A stretch of DNA of 5,283 nucleotides from Actinomycetes bacterium. GTDB taxonomy: Bacteria; Actinomycetota; Acidimicrobiia; Acidimicrobiales; Microtrichaceae. The stretch covers positions 1 through 5,283 of the forward strand of contig JAEZAI010000038.1 of NCBI GenBank assembly GCA_023427825.1, read 5' to 3'. Of the stretch, positions 1-5,128 are shown one piece after another. Below the pieces are notes generated by a model. That model searched no databases and had not been told where the DNA came from. It saw only the letters and a list, made by a program, of their open reading frames with translations. The first letter of the stretch is position 1; every line of letters begins with the position of its first letter. A program made the translations under genes and the position numbers.

Positions 1-736
1 ACAGGTTGGCGATGAGCATGACGCCGTAGACGACGGCGATGCCGAACGTGGCCGCGATCACGCCCTTCACGAACTTGGGCGTGGCCCGCAGGATCCGCAG
101 GCCGTACAGCACGAGCATCATCAGGAAGACGCCGAGGGTGGCGACGATGGCCTGGGCGACGATGCCGGGGAACTGCGCGCCGTAGAAGGCGGAGATCGCG
201 CCGATGACGTAGCCCTCGCAGACGGCGTACCCGATGCCCGTGATGCGGGCGAGCTTCGGCTTGAACGCCGTGAGGATCGCCAGGCCGAGGGCGGCGAACA
301 GCGCCACGAACAGGAGCCACGGGCGCTGCATGGTGGCGGCGAAGATGGGGTTGCCGTTCTGGTCGACCCGGCCGAGCGGGTCCTCGACGACGGTGACCGA
401 CTGCCAACCGAAGATGGCGGCGGCGAACAGGAAGGCGAACAGCACGAACGACGCGGCGGCGACGCCCCCCATCGTCATGACCTTGCCGTCGGTGGCGGTC
501 GGGATGCCCGTCCGGCCGCCGTAGCCGAGCGCGGCGTCCGCGCCGCCCGACGTGGACGTGCTCACGCCGCCCGGCACTCCGCCGCTGAAGCCACCGGGGC
601 CCGCGGCGGGGGGAGCGGTGGGACCGCCCTGCATCCCCTGGGCCCGCTCCCACTCCTGGGCGGGGCTCAGCCCACCGGGACCGCTCGACCCCTCGAGGCC
701 GAACGCCTTGTCGGTCAGGATCGGGTTGCGTGACAT
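1..736 (-). CDS. Bax inhibitor-1/YccA family membrane protein, N-terminal part (truncated by window edge)
   Basis: The reverse strand encodes 245 codons from an ATG at 736 and leaves the window still open, so the C-terminus is missing. Residues 1-85 are a soluble, Gly/Pro/Ser-rich tail beginning MSRNPILTDKAFGLEG. Five hydrophobic segments follow at about 89-110, 138-157, 166-185, 190-211 and 223-244. The stretches CEGYVIGAISAFYGAQFPGI (173-192) and LRILRATPKFVK (213-224) match my memory of actinobacterial BI-1/YccA proteins, which have six or seven helices and about 250-300 residues. The family consists of integral membrane proteins related to eukaryotic Bax inhibitor-1. Some members leak calcium or protons, but the role in actinomycetes is not settled. 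The start is supported by GAGAGG a few bases upstream. The gene is divergent from the acyl-CoA dehydrogenase operon. The family call is confident; a specific function cannot be given. Confidence 0.88.
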   Translation of the reverse strand, partial: MSRNPILTDKAFGLEGSSGPGGLSPAQEWERAQGMQGGPTAPPAAGPGGFSGGVPGGVSTSTSGGADAALGYGGRTGIPTATDGKVMTMGGVAAASFVLFAFLFAAAIFGWQSVTVVEDPLGRVDQNGNPIFAATMQRPWLLFVALFAALGLAILTAFKPKLARITGIGYAVCEGYVIGAISAFYGAQFPGIVAQAIVATLGVFLMMLVLYGLRILRATPKFVKGVIAATFGIAVVYGVMLIANL

Positions 737-740
737 GGCA

Positions 741-747
741 TCCTCTC
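741..747 (-). promoter_or_regulatory. Ribosome binding site of the Bax inhibitor-1 family gene
   Basis: Read on the minus strand, GAGAGGA lies four bases before the ATG at 736. It is a good purine-rich Shine-Dalgarno match and fixes the start at the MSRNPIL reading. Confidence 0.6.
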
Positions 748-815
748 GATGCGTCCGGCGGACGTGCCGTCCGTGTGCGATCGACCCGACGGGTCGTGTC
801 GACCAACGTACTCGG

Positions 816-846
816 GTCCATCCGCCCCCACGGGGCGGGTACGGAC
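816..846 (+). other. Bulged GC-rich stem-loop upstream of the acyl-CoA dehydrogenase
   Basis: A perfect 7-bp stem CCGCCCC/GGGGCGG with a CAC loop (822-838) extends outward by U-G and A-U pairs, then past a 2-nt bulge to GTCC (816-819) paired with GGAC (843-846). It is the strongest fold in the divergent region and would lie in the leader of the dehydrogenase mRNA if transcription starts upstream of 816. No U-tract follows, so it is not a classic terminator. It could be a leader structure or part of an operator. Confidence 0.35.
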
Positions 847-895
847 GAGGGGCGCAGCCGCAGCCGACCGGGCCGACCCGGACGGCGACCAGACC

Positions 896-901
896 AGGGG
901 G
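896..901 (+). promoter_or_regulatory. Ribosome binding site of the acyl-CoA dehydrogenase
   Basis: AGGGGG lies six bases before the ATG at 908. It selects the MTFEVPEQVRG start over an in-frame ATG at 749, which would add 53 Arg/Pro-rich residues unlike any acyl-CoA dehydrogenase N-terminus. Confidence 0.7.
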
Positions 902-907
902 ATCGAC

Positions 908-2098
908 ATGACGTTCGAGGTGCCGGAGCAGGTCAGGGGGGTGCGCGACGACGTCGAGGCGTTCATGCGCGAGCGGGTGGAGCCGGCCGAGCCCGTGCTG
1001 CACGAGGGCGGGGAGGAGGCGACGGAGCTCATCCGCTCGCTGCAGTCCCAGGCCAAGGCCGAGGGCCTCTGGGCGCTCGGGCACCCCAAGGAGCTCGGGG
1101 GCGGCGGGCTGCCGTTCATGGACTACGTGTACGTGAACGAGGTGCAGGGCCGCAGCGAGTTCGGCCAGATCGCGCTGGGGACCTACACGCTCCAGGACTC
1201 GATCATGCTGAACAAGTACGCGTCGCCCGAGTGGCGCGACCAGTACCTGGCCCGGCTGGTCCAGTCCGAGGTCTCTCCGAGCTTCGCCATGACCGAGCCC
1301 GAGGTCGCGAGCTCCGATCCCACGCAGCTGCGCACCCGCGCCGAGCTCGACGGCGAGGAGTGGGTGATCAACGGTCACAAGTGGTTCACGACGGGCGCCA
1401 ACCGGGCGGCCTACACGACCGTCATGTGCCGCACCGAGGACGACGACGTGTCGCCGTACCTGGCGTACTCGATGATCATCGTCCCGACCGACACGCCCGG
1501 CTACGAGATCGTGCGCGAGACACCGGTGCTGGGGATCCGGGGCGGGCACTGCGAGCTGCGCCTGACCGACGTACGCGTGCCCGCGTCCAACCTGCTCGGT
1601 CCCCGCGGCCACGGGTTCGTGATCGCGCAGGAACGGCTCGGCCCCGGACGGATCTTCCACTGCATGCGCTGGCTCGGTCAGGCCCAGCGGGCGTTCGAGC
1701 TCATGTGCGACCGCCTCAACTCGCGGACCGCGTTCGGTGAGCCGCTCGCCGCCAAGCAGCTGATGCAGCAGCACGTGTTCGAGTCGTACGCCGAGATCCA
1801 GTCCTGTCGCATGCTCACGCTGCACGCGGCAGCGGCGATCGACCGGGGGGAGCAGGCTCGGGTGGAGATCGGGACGATCAAGGTCGTCGGGGCGCGCATG
1901 CTGCACAACGTGATCGACCGGGCCATCCAGGTCCACGGCGCCGCCGGCCTCACCGACGACACGCCGCTCAGCCTCATGTACCGCGCCGCCCGCTTCGGCC
2001 GGATCTACGACGGACCCGACGAGGTGCACATCCACACGGTGGCGCGCCGCATCCTGAAGACGACGCGGGACGGCGGGCGATGGGAGTTCGCGCGATGA
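908..2098 (+). CDS. Acyl-CoA dehydrogenase, ACAD10/11-like FadE branch
   Basis: This 396-residue flavoprotein is full length for the family (about 380-400). It should oxidise an acyl-CoA to the trans-2-enoyl-CoA using FAD, passing electrons to electron-transfer flavoprotein in the cytoplasm. The helical N-domain spans about 5-122. The central beta-domain carries FAMTEPEVASSDPTQ (126-140), the family signature region, and WFTTGA (159-164), which lines the flavin. The C-domain has RTAFG, a helix with the flavin-binding Arg of the partner subunit, then IQVHGAAGLTDDTPL and IYDGPDEVHIHTVAR (366-380). At the position of the medium-chain enzyme's catalytic Glu (YEGT) there is Asp368 (YDGP). The MTEPEVASSDPT and GPDEVH motifs point to the ACAD10/11-like branch. 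Substrate chain length cannot be read from the sequence. The stop overlaps the start of the downstream thioesterase (ATGA), indicating translational coupling. Confidence 0.93.
   Translation: MTFEVPEQVRGVRDDVEAFMRERVEPAEPVLHEGGEEATELIRSLQSQAKAEGLWALGHPKELGGGGLPFMDYVYVNEVQGRSEFGQIALGTYTLQDSIMLNKYASPEWRDQYLARLVQSEVSPSFAMTEPEVASSDPTQLRTRAELDGEEWVINGHKWFTTGANRAAYTTVMCRTEDDDVSPYLAYSMIIVPTDTPGYEIVRETPVLGIRGGHCELRLTDVRVPASNLLGPRGHGFVIAQERLGPGRIFHCMRWLGQAQRAFELMCDRLNSRTAFGEPLAAKQLMQQHVFESYAEIQSCRMLTLHAAAAIDRGEQARVEIGTIKVVGARMLHNVIDRAIQVHGAAGLTDDTPLSLMYRAARFGRIYDGPDEVHIHTVARRILKTTRDGGRWEFAR
2082..2086 (+). promoter_or_regulatory. Ribosome binding site of the thioesterase, inside the dehydrogenase 3' end
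   Basis: GGGAG lies eight bases before the ATG at 2095, which shares its last bases with the upstream TGA (2096-2098). This favours 2095 over the in-frame ATG at 2080, which would add only MGVRA and has a poorer upstream purine tract. Confidence 0.5.
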
Positions 2099-2982
2099 CC
2101 GACGGCTCCACCACCGCAGGGATCGTGCGCGACGGCCGTACCGAGTTCGAGCGCGACACCGCGGTCGAGCCGCTCGGCGACGGCCGGTACCGCGCGCACA
2201 TCTCGCCGAGCTGGTGGATCGTGATGGGGCCGAACGGCGGCTACGTCGCCGCGATCCTCCTCCGGGCGGTGGTCGCCGCGGTCGACGATCCGTCCCGCCG
2301 ACCGATCTCGGCGACGTTCCACTACCTGCGCCCGCCGGTCGAGGGCGACGTCGAGGTCGAGATCACGATCGAGCGGTCCGGGCGCAGCGTCACCAACGTG
2401 TCCGCCCGCATGACCCAGGACGGGCGGCTGCTCGTGCTGGCGATGGTCGCGCTGGGCACGCCGCGCGAGGGCTCACTCGAGTTCGACGAGACCGACGGTC
2501 TGCCTCGTGCGCTCGACGGCAGTCCGGTGCCCCGGTGGTCCGAGATCGAGCCGGCGCCGATCGATCCCGAGCGCGACATCCCCATGCGCGCCCGCTACGA
2601 GATGCGGTGGGGCTTCGGCGGCGTGCCGTTCTCCGGCGAGCCGGGGGCCACGGCCGAGACCGGCGGCTGGCTGCGGCTCGAGGAGTCGCCCGAGGTCGAC
2701 GAGATGGTGCTGGTCGCCATGTCGGACGCTTGGATGCCGCCGGTGTTCAGCCGGGCGTCCGAGCAGCTGGCCGTCCCGACCGTCGATCTCACCGTGCACT
2801 TCCGCGGTCGGCCCTCCGACGTGCTTGAGGGACCGGACGCCGACGGCGAGGAGGCGGCCTGGTGCTTCGTGAGCTTCGCGAGCCCCGTCGCCCGCGACGG
2901 CTACCTGGTGGAGCACGGCTCGGTGTGGGACTCGACCGGTCGCCTGCTGGCCGACGTCCGCCAGCTCGCCGTCGTCATGTGA
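2095..2982 (+). CDS. Double-hotdog acyl-CoA thioesterase (thioesterase-like superfamily, TesB-related)
   Basis: The protein has 295 residues, the usual size for a two-hotdog acyl-CoA thioesterase, which hydrolyses acyl-CoA to free acid and CoA in the cytoplasm. The N-terminal hotdog covers about 20-125, with the long-helix entry GPNGGYVAAILLRA (45-58) and strand FHYLRPP (75-81). The C-terminal hotdog covers about 165-295, with SDAWMPP (210-216), PTVDLTVHFR (228-237), EHGSVWDSTGRLLA (273-286) and RQLAVV near the end. Asp211 sits where TesB-type enzymes keep their active-site Asp, by my alignment from memory. I match it to the PF13622-type thioesterase family. The gene starts inside the stop of the acyl-CoA dehydrogenase, so the two are probably made together and may share a substrate. 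The specific acyl group is unknown. It ends 112 nt before the next gene. Confidence 0.85.
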   Translation: MTDGSTTAGIVRDGRTEFERDTAVEPLGDGRYRAHISPSWWIVMGPNGGYVAAILLRAVVAAVDDPSRRPISATFHYLRPPVEGDVEVEITIERSGRSVTNVSARMTQDGRLLVLAMVALGTPREGSLEFDETDGLPRALDGSPVPRWSEIEPAPIDPERDIPMRARYEMRWGFGGVPFSGEPGATAETGGWLRLEESPEVDEMVLVAMSDAWMPPVFSRASEQLAVPTVDLTVHFRGRPSDVLEGPDADGEEAAWCFVSFASPVARDGYLVEHGSVWDSTGRLLADVRQLAVVM

Positions 2983-2988
2983 GCCATC

Positions 2989-3022
2989 CACCAGGTTCTG
3001 ACGCCACCGACCGGCGCTGGTG
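2989..3022 (+). terminator. Weak stem-loop after the thioesterase (possible terminator)
   Basis: CACCAG (2989-2994) pairs with CTGGTG (3017-3022) across a 22-nt loop just after the stop at 2982. The stem is only 6 bp and no U-run follows, so this is a weak candidate for the end of the two-gene operon. Confidence 0.15.
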
Positions 3023-3041
3023 ACGCAGGATCGACATCGGA

Positions 3042-3072
3042 ACCGGTGATTCCGGCCTGCCGCACCACCGGT
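3042..3072. promoter_or_regulatory. 7-bp inverted repeat upstream of the PhoU/RCK_C gene
   Basis: ACCGGTG (3042-3048) and CACCGGT (3066-3072) form a perfect inverted repeat with centres 24 bp apart, ending 22 bp before the ATG at 3095 and directly upstream of a -10-like box. The position suits an operator that would block the promoter of the downstream gene. It might instead be a short hairpin. Evidence is positional only. Confidence 0.25.
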
Positions 3073-3077
3073 CGACC

Positions 3078-3083
3078 TATCCT
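3078..3083 (+). promoter_or_regulatory. Candidate -10 box for a leaderless or short-leader transcript
   Basis: TATCCT fits the actinobacterial TANNNT -10 pattern and ends 11 bases before the ATG at 3095. No Shine-Dalgarno sequence is visible between them (only a pyrimidine-rich CTTGCTCTCCC stretch). Transcription would begin a few bases before, or at, the ATG. No clear -35 element is present. Confidence 0.35.
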
Positions 3084-3094
3084 TGCTCTCCCAT

Positions 3095-4342
3095 ATGGAC
3101 GACCGACCTCGAAGTCTCAAGGCCATGCTCGCCGAGGCGAAGGACACCTCGGAGATCATGGTCGACCTGGCCTACGCGGCCGTCTACTTTAACGATCCCG
3201 GCATGGCCGACGAGCTCGGTGAGCTCGAGGAGCGGCTGAACGACCTGACCCAGGAGATGCGGGCGATCTGCATCCTGGCGGTCCGCCGCCCGGCCGAGGC
3301 CGAGGGCATGGCGTCGGTGCTGCAGGTGATCTCCGCCATCGAGGGCATCGGCAACGCGGCGGTCGACATCACCCGCATCGTCACCCACCGCCTGGGCATC
3401 CCCAACGAGCTGATCGCGGACCTCTCCAACGCGGACGAGGTGTCGCACCGGGTGTGGATCCGGGAGGGCTCGCACATGGCCCACCGGCCGCTCAAGGACC
3501 TGGAGATCCCGGTCCAGTGCGGCATGCGGGTGGTGGCCATCCGACGCGGTCGCTCGTGGATGATCGAGGAGGTCGACGGCGACGTGGTGCTGGTCCCCGG
3601 CGACGTCCTCTTCCTGCGCGGCTCGCCCGCCGGCATCGCCCGCCTGCACGAGCTCGCCGCCGCACCGACGTGGGAGCCGCCCGAAGGCTCCGAGCCCGAC
3701 GCGCTGACCGACCTGGACCGCGCCGTCGACGTGCTCGTGGAGATGAAGGACGTCTCCGAGGCAGCGGTCGGTCTGGCCTACTCGGCGCTCGCGCTGCGCG
3801 ACGCCGGCCTGGCTGCCGAGGTCAACCACCTGGCCGAGCGCCTGGACGAGATGAAGGACCACCTGCAGCTGTGGGTGCTGCGGGCCGCCAAGCACGACGT
3901 CGACCCGTCGCCGCTACGGGGCTTGCTCCAGCTGGCGGCCGCGGCAGAGGAGATCGGCAACCAGGCCGCGCAGATGGTGTGGCTGATCACCGACGGCGTC
4001 GAGGTGCACCCCATCGTCAACATCGCCCTCGGCGAGGCCGACGTGGTCGCCACCCGGGTGCCGGTGGCGGCCGGCTCGGTGGTCGAGGGCCAATCGCTGG
4101 CCGAGCTGCAGCTCGACATCGAGCCCGGGTTCTGGATCCTCGCGATCCGCCGCGACAGCCGGTACCTCTACCGGCCCCGCGGCTGGGTCCGGCTCGGCGC
4201 CGGCGACGACCTCATCGCCACCGGACCGCACGAGGGCCGGGAGCGTCTGGCCGAGCTGTGCGGCTGGCGCGTGGTCGAGGACGAGGACGACCCGACGGGT
4301 CAGATCGACCTCGCACCGCTGCGGGCCACCGTCCGCGGCTGA
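3095..4342 (+). CDS. Duplicated PhoU-RCK_C (TrkA_C) regulatory protein, COG3273-like
   Basis: This 415-residue soluble protein is an internal duplication with a shift of about 200 residues. Each half has a helical PhoU-type bundle followed by a RCK_C (TrkA_C) ligand-binding fold. PhoU-like segments lie at about 8-100 and 208-300. They share KDTSEIMVDLAYAAV versus KDVSEAAVGLAYSAL, and IEGIGNAAVDITRIV (82-96) versus AEEIGNQAAQMVWLI (284-298), the counterpart of PhoU's conserved IGD/N helix. RCK_C segments lie at about 113-188 and 313-388, with GMRVVAIRRGRSW and GFWILAIRRDSRY followed by PGDVLFLRG and AGDDLIATG. Proteins of this type are thought to regulate cation transporters or channels, with RCK_C domains sensing an ion or nucleotide. 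No membrane segment or transporter gene is present here, so the partner is unknown. An upstream in-frame TTG (3083) is possible, but no ribosome site supports either start. ATG 3095 is chosen for its fit to a near-leaderless promoter. Confidence 0.85.
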   Translation: MDDRPRSLKAMLAEAKDTSEIMVDLAYAAVYFNDPGMADELGELEERLNDLTQEMRAICILAVRRPAEAEGMASVLQVISAIEGIGNAAVDITRIVTHRLGIPNELIADLSNADEVSHRVWIREGSHMAHRPLKDLEIPVQCGMRVVAIRRGRSWMIEEVDGDVVLVPGDVLFLRGSPAGIARLHELAAAPTWEPPEGSEPDALTDLDRAVDVLVEMKDVSEAAVGLAYSALALRDAGLAAEVNHLAERLDEMKDHLQLWVLRAAKHDVDPSPLRGLLQLAAAAEEIGNQAAQMVWLITDGVEVHPIVNIALGEADVVATRVPVAAGSVVEGQSLAELQLDIEPGFWILAIRRDSRYLYRPRGWVRLGAGDDLIATGPHEGRERLAELCGWRVVEDEDDPTGQIDLAPLRATVRG

Positions 4343-4347
4343 CGTCC

Positions 4348-4397
4348 GGGCTGGGTCCAGGGGCTCGGCTCGACGGGCCGGGTCCAGGGGCCCGGCC
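4348..4397 (+). repeat. Two 22-nt direct repeats, 27-bp period, each forming a GC hairpin
   Basis: 4348-4369 and 4375-4396 match at 20 of 22 positions; both share GGGTCCAGGGGC. Each copy folds with an 8-nt TCCAGGGG loop. The second copy is a perfect 7-bp stem. The first has T where the second has C at three stem positions (4352, 4365, 4370), each leaving a G-U wobble in the plus-strand RNA. They begin five bases after the stop of the PhoU/RCK_C gene. Confidence 0.75.
4376..4397 (+). terminator. GC-rich stem-loop downstream of the PhoU/RCK_C gene
   Basis: GGCCGGG (4376-4382) and CCCGGCC (4391-4397) make a perfect 7-bp stem around an 8-nt loop, 33 bp after the stop codon. There is no U-run, but U-less GC hairpins are proposed as terminators in high-GC actinomycetes. 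It is the best single terminator candidate for this gene, followed by further hairpins. Confidence 0.4.
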
Positions 4398-4410
4398 GCC
4401 GCGCGCCGCT

Positions 4411-4637
4411 CGATCTTGTACGTCGGACGCCGCCACGGCGACCGTGGCGTACGAGTTGGACGGCCCCCGTCGATCTTGTACGTAGGACGCGATCACGGCG
4501 ACCGTGGCGTACAAGTTGGACGGCTCCCGTCGATCTTGTACGTCGGACGCCGCCATGGCGACCGTGGCGTACGAGTTGGACGGCCCCCGTCGATCTTGTA
4601 CGTCGGACGCAGCCATGGCGACCGTGGCGTACAAGTT
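4411..4637 (+). repeat. Tandem array of four 60-bp units, each a long imperfect hairpin
   Basis: Units begin at 4411, 4471, 4531 and 4591 with an exact 60-bp period; the fourth diverges after 4637. Each starts CGATCTTGTACGT and holds the invariant ACCGTGGCGTAC. Units 1 and 3 differ at one position, unit 2 differs from unit 1 at six, and unit 4 differs from unit 3 at two of 47. Within each unit CTTGTA (positions 5-10) pairs with TACAAG or TACGAG (40-45), and CGCCACGG (21-28) pairs with CCGTGGCG (32-39) around a CGA triloop, leaving a 10-nt 5'-side bulge (11-20). Hairpins lie at 4415-4455, 4475-4515, 4535-4575 and 4595-4635. All six frames tend to stay open because 60 is a multiple of three, so open frames here are not evidence of coding. 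I do not recognise a named element. Candidate roles are a compound terminator, attenuator, RNA-protecting 3' structure or REP-like element. Confidence 0.9.
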
Positions 4638-4654
4638 CCCCCGCGACTGGGGGA
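4637..4654 (+). other. C5/G5 stem-loop closing the repeat array
   Basis: TCCCCC (4637-4642) pairs with GGGGGA (4649-4654) around a GCGACT loop. It begins at the very base where the fourth 60-bp unit stops matching the others, so it replaces the usual linker. It may be the last hairpin of the same structured region. No U-run follows. Confidence 0.45.
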
Positions 4655-4728
4655 TCCGCCCGTCGACGCTGCGGTCGGGCGCTGTCACCATCGGCGTCGT
4701 GGGATCCGGCCGGGCGCGAGCCGCGTAC

Positions 4729-5118
4729 ATGGGCCTGGCCGTCGCCGGGCTGTTCTGGTGCGTCGCCACGCTGGGCGCCGCGGTGCTCGCGGTCGGCCCG
4801 GCGGGGTCGTCGACGTGCCCGGACCCCGGGATGGAGCGCACCACGGTGTCGGCATCGCTCCAGGTCGTGCCGTTCGGGCCGGCCTGCCGGCACGAGCACA
4901 CCGACCCCTTCGGCGCGCCCTACGACCGGGTCGACGTCGATCCGCCCGCACCGGTGTGGCGTACGGCGCTCGGCGCCGGTGCGCTCACGGGGTTGGTCGG
5001 TGTCGCCGCGCTCGTCGCGACCCGGCGCCCGGGTGCTGCGACCCAGCGCGAGGGCGACGACGGCAGTCGGGAGCGCGAACCCGTCGGTGGCGGGTCGGGC
5101 GTGAACCGTCGCCGGTAG
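4729..5118 (+). CDS. Small two-pass membrane protein of unknown function, upstream of mca
   Basis: I do not recognise a named family. From the ATG at 4729 the product is 129 residues. Residues 3-22 form a hydrophobic helix, about 24-77 form a polar loop, 79-98 form a second helix, and RR at 99-100 begins a charged Arg/Glu/Gly tail of about 30 residues. The loop has two cysteines (Cys30, Cys53) that could form a disulfide if it faces outside, with the motif [15 protein letters not shown] (39-53). That motif vaguely resembles small actinobacterial membrane proteins with a Pro-Gly-x-Cys loop. The basic tail suggests both ends are cytoplasmic. The start is uncertain: an in-frame GTG at 4699 would add 10 residues (VGSGRARAAY), and neither has a good ribosome site. 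Upstream in-frame ATGs lie inside the tandem repeats and are unlikely starts. The stop is 10 nt before the chosen mca start, so the two may be co-transcribed. Confidence 0.6.
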   Translation: MGLAVAGLFWCVATLGAAVLAVGPAGSSTCPDPGMERTTVSASLQVVPFGPACRHEHTDPFGAPYDRVDVDPPAPVWRTALGAGALTGLVGVAALVATRRPGAATQREGDDGSREREPVGGGSGVNRRR

Positions 5119-5121
5119 CGT

Positions 5122-5125
5122 GGAG
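5122..5125 (+). promoter_or_regulatory. Short-spaced ribosome binding site of mca
   Basis: GGAG lies only three bases before the GTG at 5129. The spacing is tight. An in-frame GTG at 5120 is the alternative start but has no purine tract before it, so 5129 is preferred. Confidence 0.35.
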
Positions 5126-5128
5126 CGG

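Larger units (their letters stand above)
737..907. promoter_or_regulatory. Divergent intergenic region with several short perfect inverted repeats
   Basis: This 171-nt gap separates the minus-strand membrane protein gene from the plus-strand acyl-CoA dehydrogenase, so it should hold both promoters. I see no convincing -35/-10 pair in either direction. It does hold a series of dyads: 753-763 (GTCCG/CGGAC, 1-nt centre), 759-773 (CGGACG/CGTCCG, 3-nt loop), 782-796 (CGACCCG/CGGGTCG, 1-nt centre), 792-804 (GGTCG/CGACC, 3-nt loop) and 822-838 (CCGCCCC/GGGGCGG, 3-nt loop). The first two overlap, as do the next two, so they are mutually exclusive as hairpins. The near-continuous palindrome 782-796 has the form of a dimeric repressor operator. 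High GC makes short dyads common by chance, so function is an inference. Confidence 0.4.

Noticed and set aside
749..907. N-terminal extension of the acyl-CoA dehydrogenase from ATG 749
   Set aside because: The 53 extra residues are Arg/Pro-rich translation of the intergenic dyads, and a good ribosome site precedes ATG 908 instead.
552..911. 119-residue plus-strand open frame over the Bax inhibitor-1 start and intergenic region
   Set aside because: Pro/Arg-rich antisense reading of the Gly/Pro tail with no ribosome site. The minus-strand gene explains it.
3077..3895. 272-residue minus-strand open frame opposite the PhoU/RCK_C gene
   Set aside because: This is a shadow of high-GC codon bias. 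It is rich in His, Arg, Val and Gly with no domain, whereas the plus strand holds clear PhoU and RCK_C motifs.
4411..4637. CRISPR array
   Set aside because: The whole 60-bp unit is conserved, including what would be spacers, and no cas gene is present. It is a tandem repeat.
4504..4728. Upstream extension of the small membrane protein into the repeats
   Set aside because: In-frame ATGs at 4504, 4555 and 4615 lie inside repeat units or linkers with no ribosome site, and the added residues are just the repeat translated. The hydrophobic protein begins at 4729, or at 4699 at most.
4212..4901. Minus-strand open frame of 229 residues with 20-residue repeats across the array
   Set aside because: A 60-bp period keeps all frames open, so the repeat peptide is a by-product. 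The frame also overlaps the PhoU/RCK_C 3' end and the small membrane protein gene and has no recognisable domain. The same applies to the longer minus-strand frame 4300-5277.
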